Assembly: GCA_021817455.1 (NCBI GenBank)
Contig: JAKAUW010000080.1
Coordinates: forward strand, 1 to 64,000
Direction of reading: 5' to 3'
DNA: 64,000 bases
Origin: Thermoplasmata archaeon
Lineage (GTDB): Archaea; Thermoplasmatota; Thermoplasmata; Thermoplasmatales; Thermoplasmataceae
Both the position numbers and the translations under genes were made by a program. The notes below the pieces were generated by a model, which ran no database searches, had not been told where the DNA came from, and saw only the letters and a list, made by a program, of their open reading frames with translations. Below are positions 36,844-46,410 of this stretch, one piece after another; position 1 is the stretch's first letter, and the number at the start of each line of letters is the position of its first letter.

Positions 36844-36936
36844 TTAGAAAGGATTCAGGACGATGGAGTAGCCAAAAGCGGCTGTTACTATTGCAGTAAC
36901 TATGATAACCAGTTTTATCTTACTGTCTGCAGTCAT
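36844..36936 (-). CDS. Single-span membrane microprotein
   Basis: 30 residues: a polar start MTADSKIK, one hydrophobic span (LVIIVTAIVTAAFGYSIVL) and a short tail NPF. No family is recognised. A TATA-like AATAAATATAT lies about 25 nt upstream of the ATG on the minus strand, fitting a leaderless mRNA, which is the main reason to call it a gene. It stands alone between PGI/PMI and the LigB-family gene. A subunit of a membrane complex is possible. Confidence 0.5.
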   Translation of the reverse strand: MTADSKIKLVIIVTAIVTAAFGYSIVLNPF

Positions 36937-37024
36937 TGATATGAAATATTTGTGATATATTTATTGATTTTCCATAAATATTGAAAACGACCGTTTTAAG
37001 ATATGGCGCAGCAGTCAGCATTGA

Positions 37025-37798
37025 TCATTTTATAAGATGGGCCAGTAGCATGCCAAAGTAATGTTCCACATAATGATAATCAAGAACACTTTTCATTCCG
37101 GTGTGGTCCATTATCCCCTTCAGGATGATCATGTTCCAATAACTGTCTGGCTTGGCCTTTTCTATGAAGGCTCTGTTCAGCTCCAGCAACGGTGTCATGT
37201 CTGAGGCAACAACACATTTCTCAATCAGGTCCTCATAAGGTTTGGCTTCCAGAGCAAAACCATAAACTCCATCTGGTGCGTGAGTGTGCGCCTGGTCAGC
37301 ACTTATTACAATTGTGACCTTCTTCTCGTGCCTCTCTGCAATTCCTGCAAGGGCTTTACCGAAATCCATCAGCCCATCCAGATCCCATATGCGTGGTTGG
37401 CCTATGGACACAAGCCGTTTCTTTCTGAAGAAAGTAAGCGGTATCACTGATCCAAAATCTAGGGGAAACACTGACATTGGGCCGGTGCTGGTCACGAAGG
37501 ATACTTCCTGGGTTAAAGGTCCAGAGGCTGCAATAGCCGTGGCAAGTATTCTGTCAGTCTCGTATTTTCTGTTAATCCTTCTTGTCTTCAGGGAAAGCTG
37601 CCCGTTGAGGTACTGTGTGTTTATCACTCCAATAGAATTGCTGAGTTTCAAGCCATGGGGGCTTATAATCACAATAGTATCGGACAAATCTCGTGATGTT
37701 ACTTTCCTTATTCTTTCAGATAGTTCTATGCTTTCCCTGTTGGGGTGGTCAATTATCTCATCGCCGTGGGGGATCACAAAAACATTTTCAAGAGACAA
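37025..37798 (-). CDS. LigB-type (extradiol dioxygenase-like) protein
   Basis: 257 residues from a TTG at 37798. The class III extradiol dioxygenase fold is indicated by VFVIPHGDEI near the N-terminus, IVIISPHGLKL, STGPMSVFPLDFGS, and ISADQAHTHAPDGVYGF. These are the usual places of the iron-binding His residues. In archaea the substrate is generally unknown. The frame extends to an ATG at 37912, but a TATA element (about 37823-37833) fits a leaderless start at 37798, and the extra N-terminal residues are unusual in composition. Confidence 0.7.
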   Translation of the reverse strand: MSLENVFVIPHGDEIIDHPNRESIELSERIRKVTSRDLSDTIVIISPHGLKLSNSIGVINTQYLNGQLSLKTRRINRKYETDRILATAIAASGPLTQEVSFVTSTGPMSVFPLDFGSVIPLTFFRKKRLVSIGQPRIWDLDGLMDFGKALAGIAERHEKKVTIVISADQAHTHAPDGVYGFALEAKPYEDLIEKCVVASDMTPLLELNRAFIEKAKPDSYWNMIILKGIMDHTGMKSVLDYHYVEHYFGMLLAHLIK

Positions 37799-37981
37799 TG
37801 GCAGATCATAAAAATGACATTTATTAAGAGATTGCTGACAAATAACCTGAAATGATTCTTCATTTGGAACCTGCCAGCAGTGTATTTCAGGTTGATTCCC
37901 ATTAACTCCCATCTTGAAAAAGTCTATATATGCTGCAAAGTATTCGGGTAAGGTCTTAAGGGTCTAAAGAAGATTAAAGCC

Positions 37982-38021
37982 CTTATATGCAAAAACCGTA
38001 TCTAGGTAAAAGATTAGGTGA
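37982..38021 (+). promoter_or_regulatory. Promoter and ribosome binding site of EF-1alpha
   Basis: TATA-like CTTATATGC (37982-37990) would start transcription near 38010, leaving a short leader with AGGTGA (38016-38021), 6 bases before the ATG at 38028. This leadered arrangement differs from the leaderless pattern of most single genes here. Confidence 0.55.
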
Positions 38022-38027
38022 AAATAA

Positions 38028-39302
38028 ATGGCACAAGCAAAACCACACGTAAACTTGGTAACAATCGGTCATGTAGATCATGGAAAGTCCACCCTCGTGG
38101 GAAGGCTTCTCTTTGAACATGGTGAGATTCCGGCCCATATTATTGAAGAATACAGGAAGCAGTCAGAAGAAAAGGGAAAGGCAACGTTCGAGTTCGCCTG
38201 GGTAATGGATAAATACAAGGAAGAGAGAGAAAGAGGAGTTACTATCGATCTTTCACACAGGAAGTTCGAGACAGACAAATACTACTTCACTATTATTGAC
38301 GCACCGGGCCACAGGGACTTTGTCAAGAACATGATCACCGGAACCAGCCAGGCAGATGCAGCTATGCTAGTAGTTTCAGCCAGGGAAGGAGAAGGAATCA
38401 TGGCACAGACAAGAGAGCATGCTTTCTTGGCAAGAACCCTTGGTGTCCAGCAGCTTATTATACTTATAAACAAAATGGACGCAGTCCAGCCCCCTTATAA
38501 CCAGAAGAGGTATGAGGAAGTAAAGAAGGACGTTGAAAAACTGCTAGCATCCATTGGATACAGAAATGTACCTATCATACCAATCAGCGGATACAAGGGA
38601 GACAACATCCTGAAGAAATCAGAAAATCTCAAGTGGTTCAACGGACCCACACTCATCGAGGCCCTTGACAACCTTAAAATTCCCGAGAAGCCGATTGACA
38701 AGCCTCTTAGACTTCCGATACAGGATGTCTATTCAATCACGGGAATTGGAACAGTACCTGTGGGAAGAGTGGAGACTGGCATAATAAAGATCGGAGACAA
38801 GGTTGTATTCCAGCCGGCAGACAAGCAGGGTGAAGTCAAGTCAATTGAAATGCACCATGAAAACATGTCTTCCGCGGAGCCAGGAGACAACATAGGCTTC
38901 AACGTTAGGGGAATCGCAAAGAACGACATTAAGAGGGGAGACGTCTGTGGACCTGCCAGCAACCCGCCAACAGTGGTGAAATCATTCACAGCCCAGGTAG
39001 TTGTCCTGAACCACCCAAGCGTCATCGCAAACGGATACAAACCTGTGTTCCACATTCACACAACACAGATAGCCTGCAGATTTGAACACATTATAAAGAC
39101 TTTGAACCCCAAGGATGGAACGACGCTGAAAGAGAACCCCGACTTCATAAAGACGGGAGATATCGCAATCGTCAAGGTTGTGCCAGACCGCCCATTCGTA
39201 ATTGAAAAGGTTTCAGACATACCACAGCTTGGAAGGTTTGCCATCAGGGATATGGGCCAAACCGTTGCAGCTGGACAGTGTGTTGACGTAGAAGTAAAGT
39301 AA
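38028..39302 (+). CDS. tuf: Elongation factor 1-alpha
   Basis: 424 residues. G1 motif GHVDHGKS (residues 14-21), G3 DAPGHRDF, G4 NKMD and the EF-Tu-like domains 2 and 3 follow in order. The protein brings aminoacyl-tRNA to the ribosome and in archaea also serves release-factor and surveillance partners. The gene is followed after 12 bases by ribosomal protein S10, the usual archaeal pair. Confidence 0.98.
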   Translation: MAQAKPHVNLVTIGHVDHGKSTLVGRLLFEHGEIPAHIIEEYRKQSEEKGKATFEFAWVMDKYKEERERGVTIDLSHRKFETDKYYFTIIDAPGHRDFVKNMITGTSQADAAMLVVSAREGEGIMAQTREHAFLARTLGVQQLIILINKMDAVQPPYNQKRYEEVKKDVEKLLASIGYRNVPIIPISGYKGDNILKKSENLKWFNGPTLIEALDNLKIPEKPIDKPLRLPIQDVYSITGIGTVPVGRVETGIIKIGDKVVFQPADKQGEVKSIEMHHENMSSAEPGDNIGFNVRGIAKNDIKRGDVCGPASNPPTVVKSFTAQVVVLNHPSVIANGYKPVFHIHTTQIACRFEHIIKTLNPKDGTTLKENPDFIKTGDIAIVKVVPDRPFVIEKVSDIPQLGRFAIRDMGQTVAAGQCVDVEVK

Positions 39303-39314
39303 AGGTGACTGGAA

Positions 39315-39629
39315 TTGGCGTCATATAAGGCTAGAATTTCCCTTAGTGGAACTGAACACAAAATAGTCGACGTAGTATGCAATGAAATCAAGGGAATAGC
39401 CTCAAGGACCGGGGTAGAAGTGCACGGTCCTGTGCCTCTTCCAACGAAGAGACTGGTGGTCCCGGTTAGAAAGAGCCCCGATGGAGAAGGTACATCCACC
39501 TGGGACCGCTGGGAAATGAGAATCCACAAGAGGCTAATCGACGTTGATGCAGATGAAAGGACCCTCAGGCAGTTAATGAGAATACCCATACCTGACGGCG
39601 TTCAGATCGAAATTCAAATAAAATCCTAA
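39315..39629 (+). CDS. rps10: Small ribosomal subunit protein S10
   Basis: 104 residues: [20 protein letters not shown] at the N-terminus (first 20 of the family pattern), [18 protein letters not shown] and [16 protein letters not shown] are diagnostic. The start is a TTG at 39315; GGTGA at 39304-39308 is a well-placed ribosome binding site, so the TTG is secure. It follows EF-1alpha in one operon. Confidence 0.96.
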   Translation: MASYKARISLSGTEHKIVDVVCNEIKGIASRTGVEVHGPVPLPTKRLVVPVRKSPDGEGTSTWDRWEMRIHKRLIDVDADERTLRQLMRIPIPDGVQIEIQIKS

Positions 39630-39799
39630 TCCCTTCTTTTATATGGGATCACCTAATCTAATCATATTGCCTCAAAATCAAGGCATTTAACAATATTTCT
39701 GTTCAAACTTTTATGATAGCCTAATACGCAGAACAATCCATCAATTATAATCTAAATAAGTAGGCTTAAATTGAGCAGAAGAGGATGTAGCTTGAATGC

Positions 39800-39866
39800 A
39801 TGTTCAAGGTTCTTTATTCCAATGAGTTCCTGCAGATATTTCACAGACTTTCTGGCTCTTGAACAT
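39800..39866. repeat. Inverted repeat in the S10 - EF-2 intergenic region
   Basis: ATGTTCAAG (39800-39808) recurs as its reverse complement CTTGAACAT (39858-39866), just before the EF-2 TATA-like GTTATATAATG (39868-39878). The left copy is also part of CTTGAA-TGCATG-TTCAAG (39791-39808). The rest of 39630-39918 is AT-rich, and no gene or tRNA was recognised in it. Confidence 0.35.
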
Positions 39867-39918
39867 TGTTATATAATGCTTTCTAATTACCTTCTGTAAA
39901 TCTAACAGTTGATGTAGT

Positions 39919-42123
39919 ATGGGTCGAAAAGAAGACAATATTGCAAAAGCAATGAAGTTAATCGAAAATCCAGTAAAAATAAGGAACATGGGAATTGCAG
40001 CCCATATTGATCATGGCAAGACTACCCTTAGTGATAACCTTATCGCTGGAGCAGGAATGATGAGCGAGGAACTCGCAGGTAAGCAGCTTATGCTGGACTT
40101 TGACGAGCAGGAACAGGCAAGAGGAATCACTATTAATGCTGCCACAGCTTCTATGGTGCACCCATTTGATGGAGAGGAATACCTCATCAACCTTATTGAC
40201 ACGCCTGGCCACGTGGACTTTGGCGGAGACGTTACTAGGGCAATGAGGGCTGTAGACGGGGCTATAATCGTTGTAGATGCAGTTGAGGGTGTCATGCCCC
40301 AGACAGAAACTGTCATAAGGCAGGCACTCAGGGAGAAAGTCAAGCCAGTGCTCTTTATCAACAAAGTTGATCGCCTCATAAATGAACTTAAGTTGAACGG
40401 CGACGAAATGCAGAAGCGTTTTCTCAGAGTTATTACCGATGTAAACAAGCTCATTTCCAAATATGCCCCAAAGGAATTCCAGGCTGCCTGGCAGGTAAAT
40501 GTACAGGATGGCAGGGTGGCCTTCGGTTCAGCATATAACAACTGGGCAATTTCTGTCCCCGCCATGAAGACATTTGGTGTCTCTTTCAAGGATATAGTAG
40601 ATTTGGTGCAGAACGGCCAGCAGAAGGAACTTGCAAAGAAGGCCCAGCTTCACAAGATTATTCTCAACATGGTTATCAGGCATCTGCCAAACCCACTTGA
40701 GGCACAGAAATACAGGATTCCACAAATATGGAAGGGTGACCTGGAGTCAGAGATCGGAAAGTCAATGATGGCATGCAATTTCCACGGGCCAGTTAGTATG
40801 ATGATCACTAAAATCATCATTGACCCTCACGCGGGGGAAATAGCTGTTGGAAGAGTTTTCAGCGGCACTATCAGGAAGGGAAGTGAACTTTACATCGTGG
40901 GTCAGGGAACCACTAAATTCAAGGTCCAGCTCCTTTCAATGATGGTCGGCCCTGACAGGATTTCAGTTGAAGAGATGGCTGCTGGAAACATTGCCGCCTT
41001 AGTGGGCCTCAAAGCAGCAATAGCAGGTTCAACTGTATCTTCAATTACGAACATGGATCCATTCGAGCCAATGCAGCATTACACAGACCCTGTTGTTACG
41101 CTTGCTATCGAAGCGAAGCACACTGCCGACCTTCCAAAGCTTATCGATGTACTGAGAAGCGTTTCCAAAGCAGACCCCTCTATCCAAGTTGAAATCAACC
41201 AGGAAACCGGGGAACACTTGATTTCCGGTATGGGCGAACTACACCTGGAAGTTACAATGTACAGGATCAAGAACGATTACAAGGTAGAAGTCCAGACATC
41301 AGATCCGCTGGTTGTTTACAGAGAAACCATTGACCATAAGGGCGGGCCATTTGAAGGCAAGTCTCCAAACAAGCATAACAGGTTCTACTTTGAAGTTGAG
41401 CCACTGCCAGAAGCAGTGATACAACTCATAAAAGACGGTGTTGTTCCGCAGGGTACCAAATTCAAAGACAAGAAAGCAATTCAGGAAGAGCTCGAAAAGG
41501 CAGGTTTCACAAGGGAGGAGGCCAGAGGCATTGTCGTTGTTGAAGGAAACAACATCATGACTGATGTCACAAAGGGTATCCAGTACCTCGATGAGACTAT
41601 GGAACTCCTTATTGAAGGATTCCTAGAAGTTATGCAGAAGGGGCCACTTGCCAACGAGAAAGTTTATGGTCTCAAAGCAAGGCTCGTGGATGCAAAACTC
41701 CATGAAGATAGCATACACAGGGGTCCAGCCCAGGTTATACCTGCAGGAAGGAACTCAGTTTACGGCGCAATGACCATGGCAAAACGTGTACTCATGGAAC
41801 CAATGCAGAAAGTCTTCATCAATGTCCCACAGGAGATCATGGGCTCGGTTACCAATGAAATCCAGCAGAGAAGGGGCGTTGTAGAAGAAATGAACCAGGA
41901 AGGCGATGACCTCGTCATAGTGTCAAAGATCCCTGTGTCCGGAATGTTCGGTTTCGCATCTGCAATCAGGAGCGCCACTGGTGGAAAAGTTCTCTGGAGT
42001 TCCGAGAATTATGGATATCAGAGAGTCCCGCCTGAAATTCAAAAGGAAATTGTAGCCAAGGTCAGGGAGAGAAAGGGGCTAAAATCCGAGCCTTACGATG
42101 AGGCTTACTACGCCCAACTCTAA
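39919..42123 (+). CDS. fusA: Elongation factor 2
   Basis: 734 residues, normal for archaeal EF-2. G1 AHIDHGKT, the switch sequence ARGITINAA, G3 DTPGHVDF and G4 NKVDR are intact. The diphthamide loop is DSIHRGPAQ near residue 600, with the His to be modified. The factor drives translocation with GTP. Its own promoter (TATA near 39868) separates it from the EF-1alpha operon. Confidence 0.98.
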   Translation: MGRKEDNIAKAMKLIENPVKIRNMGIAAHIDHGKTTLSDNLIAGAGMMSEELAGKQLMLDFDEQEQARGITINAATASMVHPFDGEEYLINLIDTPGHVDFGGDVTRAMRAVDGAIIVVDAVEGVMPQTETVIRQALREKVKPVLFINKVDRLINELKLNGDEMQKRFLRVITDVNKLISKYAPKEFQAAWQVNVQDGRVAFGSAYNNWAISVPAMKTFGVSFKDIVDLVQNGQQKELAKKAQLHKIILNMVIRHLPNPLEAQKYRIPQIWKGDLESEIGKSMMACNFHGPVSMMITKIIIDPHAGEIAVGRVFSGTIRKGSELYIVGQGTTKFKVQLLSMMVGPDRISVEEMAAGNIAALVGLKAAIAGSTVSSITNMDPFEPMQHYTDPVVTLAIEAKHTADLPKLIDVLRSVSKADPSIQVEINQETGEHLISGMGELHLEVTMYRIKNDYKVEVQTSDPLVVYRETIDHKGGPFEGKSPNKHNRFYFEVEPLPEAVIQLIKDGVVPQGTKFKDKKAIQEELEKAGFTREEARGIVVVEGNNIMTDVTKGIQYLDETMELLIEGFLEVMQKGPLANEKVYGLKARLVDAKLHEDSIHRGPAQVIPAGRNSVYGAMTMAKRVLMEPMQKVFINVPQEIMGSVTNEIQQRRGVVEEMNQEGDDLVIVSKIPVSGMFGFASAIRSATGGKVLWSSENYGYQRVPPEIQKEIVAKVRERKGLKSEPYDEAYYAQL

Positions 42124-42190
42124 TTTTTCTAAATTCTTTAAAACTTCATTCCTCTTTCTTGCTAATACCAATTTATTTTGACAATGAGAT

Positions 42191-42208
42191 ATACTGAATT
42201 TTGAGTAT
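42191..42208. promoter_or_regulatory. Palindrome upstream of the sugar ABC operon
   Basis: ATACTGAATTTTGAGTAT is an inverted repeat of 8-base arms with one mismatch and a 2-base centre. It lies about 23 bases before a TATA-like TTTATATATTTAG (about 42231-42243) of the transporter operon, so a sugar-responsive regulator may bind here. Confidence 0.4.
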
Positions 42209-42268
42209 TATAATATTTTAAGGTAATAAGGTTTATATATTTAGATATGAATTTGGCAACGATTACCA

Positions 42269-43666
42269 ATGGCTAATGAAGAAGAATTTAGAAAGAAGCC
42301 ATGGGGATGGGTTGCAGCAGTAATTATAGTCTTCATAGTAGGATTTTCTGCTGGATATTTCCCATTCTCGCACTCAAGTAATACAAACAAGACGGTGGAC
42401 GTGCAATTTTATTCAAGCCTTGCCACTTCAGAGGCTGCGTTCATCAATAATACATTGATTCCACAGTTTGAGCAGCAGCATCCAGGAACCCATGTAACCC
42501 TTGTAAATGTAGGCAGTGGAGACACTTCTAAGGATGTACTTGCCCTAGAGAAGGCCGGAAATGTGGGGCCAGTAGTTGTTGGCCAGGACAATCTGGAAAT
42601 CGGGCAGCTGATTTACAGCAGTTCAGGCAATGTAATGATGAATCTCACAAATGAATCGTCCAAAATGATGCCGAGCACTATCATCCCTGCCGCACAGAGC
42701 ATGGTGAATTATGAGAAAAAGGTATTTGGAGGGGTTTATTTCTTCCCATGGAGAGCAAACATCCCACTGACGTTCTACAACAAAACGACATTTTCAAATG
42801 CCGGCATAACGCCTCCGAACAATAATACAGCACTCCTTAAAGACCTAAATGTCCTTAAAGCAAAGTATCCAAATGTTAATCCTCTAATGATACAGGGGGG
42901 TGGAATTAACGGTCATTATTCATCCACAGCTACAGAGCTTTACCAGATGATGGTGCAGTATGGTGGTAATCCTCTGTATGCAAATGACACAGGCGACGTG
43001 CATGCATTCCAGTTCCTGTATAACCTGACACCATACCTGACACAAAACTATGTCAACGGATACTGGGGCTCTTATCATGGATTGGCAGTTGGCAACTACT
43101 CAATGCTTGATTACCAGTGGCCATACATCTACAGCACCCTAACCTCTGGCGGGTCGAGTGGTTATTCAATGACTAACCAGACACTTGGTGTTTATGCTGG
43201 TCCCAATGGAACCGTCAATGGCCAGCACCTCCTTGGCGGGGATGTACTTTACATTCCACAAGGTGCATCTGACACGCCGCAGCTTGAATCATTCATAACA
43301 TTCATGCTTGGCGCACAGGCGCAGAGGGAATACATGCTTAACCAGTCATGGCCAGCTATTAACCAGGCTGCCTATGTTGATCTCCCTGCAAGCCAGTCTG
43401 CGGTTTTCAGCGCAGAGGCGCAGGCAATCAACAACGGAGTTTTCCTTAGGAACCCGACACCATGGATAACTGAGTGGAACACAATCATTATCCAGAAGGC
43501 ATACGACCCACTCATTGTCAAAGGACAGGGTAATACAATTGCCAACATAACCGCAGATCTGGCTGCTGCCCACTCTGCCATGTACACTTACATACAGCAA
43601 AACTACGGGCAGGCCAACGCTACGTTATACAATAATGACGCAAATTACGCGCCAATATCTGTATAA
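42269..43666 (+). CDS. Sugar ABC transporter substrate-binding protein
   Basis: 465 residues with an N-terminal membrane anchor (about residues 12-31), then a long extracytoplasmic part rich in Asn, Ser, Thr and Tyr, as expected of an archaeal surface binding protein. The order of segments (ATSEAAFINNTLIPQFEQQH, PWRANIPLTFYN, and GGDVLYIPQGA) fits family 1 solute-binding proteins for oligosaccharides. The permeases and ATPase follow. No lipobox cysteine is visible, so anchoring is by the uncleaved helix. Confidence 0.85.
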   Translation: MANEEEFRKKPWGWVAAVIIVFIVGFSAGYFPFSHSSNTNKTVDVQFYSSLATSEAAFINNTLIPQFEQQHPGTHVTLVNVGSGDTSKDVLALEKAGNVGPVVVGQDNLEIGQLIYSSSGNVMMNLTNESSKMMPSTIIPAAQSMVNYEKKVFGGVYFFPWRANIPLTFYNKTTFSNAGITPPNNNTALLKDLNVLKAKYPNVNPLMIQGGGINGHYSSTATELYQMMVQYGGNPLYANDTGDVHAFQFLYNLTPYLTQNYVNGYWGSYHGLAVGNYSMLDYQWPYIYSTLTSGGSSGYSMTNQTLGVYAGPNGTVNGQHLLGGDVLYIPQGASDTPQLESFITFMLGAQAQREYMLNQSWPAINQAAYVDLPASQSAVFSAEAQAINNGVFLRNPTPWITEWNTIIIQKAYDPLIVKGQGNTIANITADLAAAHSAMYTYIQQNYGQANATLYNNDANYAPISV

Positions 43667-43673
43667 AAACCCT

Positions 43674-43690
43674 TATTTTTTTATTTTTTG
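43674..43690 (+). terminator. T-rich partial terminator after the binding-protein gene
   Basis: A stretch of two T runs (TTTTTTT and TTTTTT) follows the stop codon of the binding-protein gene and precedes the GGTGAT ribosome binding site (43692-43697) of the first permease. Archaeal RNA polymerase terminates at such runs, so this may reduce expression of the permeases relative to the binding protein. Confidence 0.4.
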
Positions 43691-43705
43691 TGGTGATAAT
43701 GCATT

Positions 43706-44542
43706 ATGAAATGGGAAAAGGATGAGCTGACTGCGTTTTTCATGATACTGCCGGCTTTACTCTATGTGGTCATACTCGCGTTTATTCCTGCCTTGGAGTC
43801 TGTGTATGGCAGTTTTACAAATATTCACTCCAGTTTCACACTTTACAATTACAGCTTCGTATTTGATCTATACGGCTACAGGCCGATTCTGAATACCTTC
43901 ATTGTTACTGCTTCAGCCCTTGGATTTCAGTTCCTCATAGGGTTTGTTGTTGCTTCGCTCCTTTCCAAGCAATTCAGGGGAAGAACAGCGTTTTCAGCAA
44001 TATTCCTGCTGCCATTCGGTGTTGCAACCATTGTTACTGCTGTCATATTTCACGATATATTCTCAAGTTATGGGGGATATGCAAATACACTGGTCAGGGC
44101 ACTTGGAGGGTCAGCCTTGGATTGGACGGGCTATTTTTCCACCTCTCTCCTGGTGGTAGTCCTAGCAGACTCCTGGAAGAATGCTCCAATTGTATCTTTA
44201 ATTCTCCTAGCTGGAATGACAACTATACCGCCTGACCTCTACAGCCAGGCTATGGTGGATGGAGCTGGAACTTTCAGGAGATTCTTCCATATAACTTTGC
44301 CCAATCTCGCCCCATTTATAGCAATAGCTCTTATGGTAAGGGGAATAAGTGAGTTCAACATTTTTGCCATCGCTCAGGCCGGGCTTTTTCCATCACCCTT
44401 ACTCACCACTATGACTTATTCACTGTTTGACATAGTAAACCCACATCCATCATACGCTGGGGCAACCATTCTGTTAGGTTTCATAATGATATTTGCATTT
44501 TTCATAATGCTTTACAGGGACAGATCAGCGAGGGTGGCATAA
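43706..44542 (+). CDS. Sugar ABC transporter permease (MalF-like)
   Basis: 278 residues and six membrane helices. The EAA loop that contacts the ATPase is YSQAMVDGAGTFRRFFHITLP (about residues 183-203; pattern A-x-x-D-G-A). GGTGAT at 43692-43697 is 8 bases before the ATG. The next permease starts at the base after its stop. Confidence 0.9.
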   Translation: MKWEKDELTAFFMILPALLYVVILAFIPALESVYGSFTNIHSSFTLYNYSFVFDLYGYRPILNTFIVTASALGFQFLIGFVVASLLSKQFRGRTAFSAIFLLPFGVATIVTAVIFHDIFSSYGGYANTLVRALGGSALDWTGYFSTSLLVVVLADSWKNAPIVSLILLAGMTTIPPDLYSQAMVDGAGTFRRFFHITLPNLAPFIAIALMVRGISEFNIFAIAQAGLFPSPLLTTMTYSLFDIVNPHPSYAGATILLGFIMIFAFFIMLYRDRSARVA

Positions 44543-45382
44543 ATGGTGAGTGAATATAACAACCCCGGAAACAGCAAATATTACTTTATCATCGCCCTGA
44601 TATTCTCTTTCGTAATCCTTATTCCCTTTTATGTGCTTGTAATAATTGCATTTGCAGTACCATCACAGACCATAGCAGCATATTATCCTAGCATAATCCC
44701 TACTAAGTTCACCTTAACCAATTTAATGCATGCTTTCTCCGGATACAGTTCCGTTCTCGAAGCGGCGTTCATCAAGAGCCTGATCACTGCAACTATTGTG
44801 GGCGCCCTTGCCGCATTTCTGGGGTTCCATGCATCATACGGTCTCAGCAAACTGCCAGTGAGATTGAGCAGCCTCATAATTTCAGTGCTATTCTTTTCTA
44901 CCATGATACCTTCACTTACAATTGCAATACCAATCAGCGTATCGTTCCTAAAAGCAGGGCTGTATGACACTGCCCTTGGGCTTGCCTTGGCTCAGGAGCT
45001 CGTAGTGCTTCCAATGACCATCTTCATGATTACAGGGACCCTTCAGACCCTTCCAAAACAGATTGAGCTCCAGGCCCGTGTTGATGGCGCGGGTTTCTTC
45101 CAGTCACTATATTCAGTAATTTTCCCCCTGGCACTTCCCGGTGTTCTAGCAGCCTTCCTGCTCTCCTGGATGATGTCGTGGGACGAATTTACCTTCGCAA
45201 TTATCCTATCTCCTGTGCATCCAACTCTGCCTATCCTAATTTACCTGGACAGCACCGCCAGAGGGAACATCCTCTACGCTTCGGCTTTTTCGCTGATTGT
45301 GACAGTCCCGGTGATTATCATCACCATGGCGCTTTCCAGGTTCATCAAGGGGAACTACATGTCATCGGGACTTACAGGATGA
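44543..45382 (+). CDS. Sugar ABC transporter permease (MalG-like)
   Basis: 279 residues, six membrane helices, and the EAA loop ELQARVDGAGFFQSLYSVIFP in part (about residues 173-190). It forms a heterodimeric channel with the preceding permease. The start codon directly follows the stop of that gene. Confidence 0.9.
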   Translation: MVSEYNNPGNSKYYFIIALIFSFVILIPFYVLVIIAFAVPSQTIAAYYPSIIPTKFTLTNLMHAFSGYSSVLEAAFIKSLITATIVGALAAFLGFHASYGLSKLPVRLSSLIISVLFFSTMIPSLTIAIPISVSFLKAGLYDTALGLALAQELVVLPMTIFMITGTLQTLPKQIELQARVDGAGFFQSLYSVIFPLALPGVLAAFLLSWMMSWDEFTFAIILSPVHPTLPILIYLDSTARGNILYASAFSLIVTVPVIIITMALSRFIKGNYMSSGLTG

Positions 45383-45422
45383 CAATCACACTTGCAGATA
45401 CAAATCCAGGAAGGTATAGAAA

Positions 45423-46361
45423 ATGACAGTAAAGCTTGAATTAAAAAATGTTACAAAAATATACGGTAAGCACAAAGTCATCAACGAACTATCCCTCACA
45501 GTTGAACAGGGTGAGTTCTTCGTTATCCTAGGGCCATCCGGAACCGGAAAATCAACCCTTCTCAAGATGATGGTAGGAATAGAGCAACCGACTTCAGGCA
45601 AGATAGTAATAGACAGCAAGGACGTTACTAGACTCCCGCCTAACAAAAGGAATCTTGCGATGGTGTTCCAGAATTATGCCCTTTATCCAAATATGAATGT
45701 ATTCAACAATATCGCTTTCCCCCTGAGGATGCATCACAGAACCAATATAAGCCAGAGGGTAAGAGAAGTTGCGGAGAAGCTGAACATTTCAGATATACTC
45801 GGAAAAAGGGTGAATCAGATAAGTGGCGGTCAGCAGCAGAGAGTTGCTCTCGCAAGGGCAATGGTTCGGAAACCTGCCATGTTTCTGCTTGATGAGCCTC
45901 TCAGCAACCTAGATGCCAGGGTTAGGTTCTCTGCAAGGGCCGAACTTAAGAGAATTCAACAGGAACTGGAGCAGACTTTTGTTTTTGTAACTCACGATCA
46001 AAAAGAAGCTGAAGCTCTTGGAGACAGGGTGGCAGTGTTGAACAAAGGTGAATTCCAGCAGATCGCCCCTTACAAGGTACTGTATGAAGACCCTGCAAAC
46101 CCATGGGTGGGTGATTTTGTTGGGGATTTCCCGATGAATTTTGTGGAAGGGAAAGGTTTCAGGCCCGAATGGGCATCCGTTGGATCGGGTAACTATTCCA
46201 TGATAGTTGAATCCATGGAAAGTATAGGCGATGTGAGCTTCATTTTCGGAACTGATAGCAATGGTGAACACATTGTTCTAAGGAGTCCTGAAAAATATCC
46301 CATCGGCACAACGGTAAAATACGGTATTAACAGGTTCAAGGACTTCAGAAACCAATATTGA
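45423..46361 (+). CDS. Sugar ABC transporter ATP-binding protein (MalK/UgpC-like)
   Basis: 312 residues. Walker A GPSGTGKST (residues 37-45), Q-loop VFQNYALYPNM, signature ISGGQQQRVALARAM, Walker B FLLDEPLSNLDA and the switch His in VTHDQ are all intact. The C-terminal regulatory domain is shorter than in MalK (about 370 residues), so transport control by that domain may be limited. It completes the importer. Confidence 0.93.
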   Translation: MTVKLELKNVTKIYGKHKVINELSLTVEQGEFFVILGPSGTGKSTLLKMMVGIEQPTSGKIVIDSKDVTRLPPNKRNLAMVFQNYALYPNMNVFNNIAFPLRMHHRTNISQRVREVAEKLNISDILGKRVNQISGGQQQRVALARAMVRKPAMFLLDEPLSNLDARVRFSARAELKRIQQELEQTFVFVTHDQKEAEALGDRVAVLNKGEFQQIAPYKVLYEDPANPWVGDFVGDFPMNFVEGKGFRPEWASVGSGNYSMIVESMESIGDVSFIFGTDSNGEHIVLRSPEKYPIGTTVKYGINRFKDFRNQY

Positions 46362-46410
46362 AGCTGTTGGACGGAATATTTCAACAATCACATTAGGTGT
46401 TGAGGTTCGG

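Noticed and set aside
37799-37912. N-terminal extension of the LigB-family protein to an ATG at 37912
   Set aside because: The nearest TATA box is only about 15 bases upstream of that ATG, and the extension has unusual composition. A TTG at 37798 fits a better promoter. Not fully certain.
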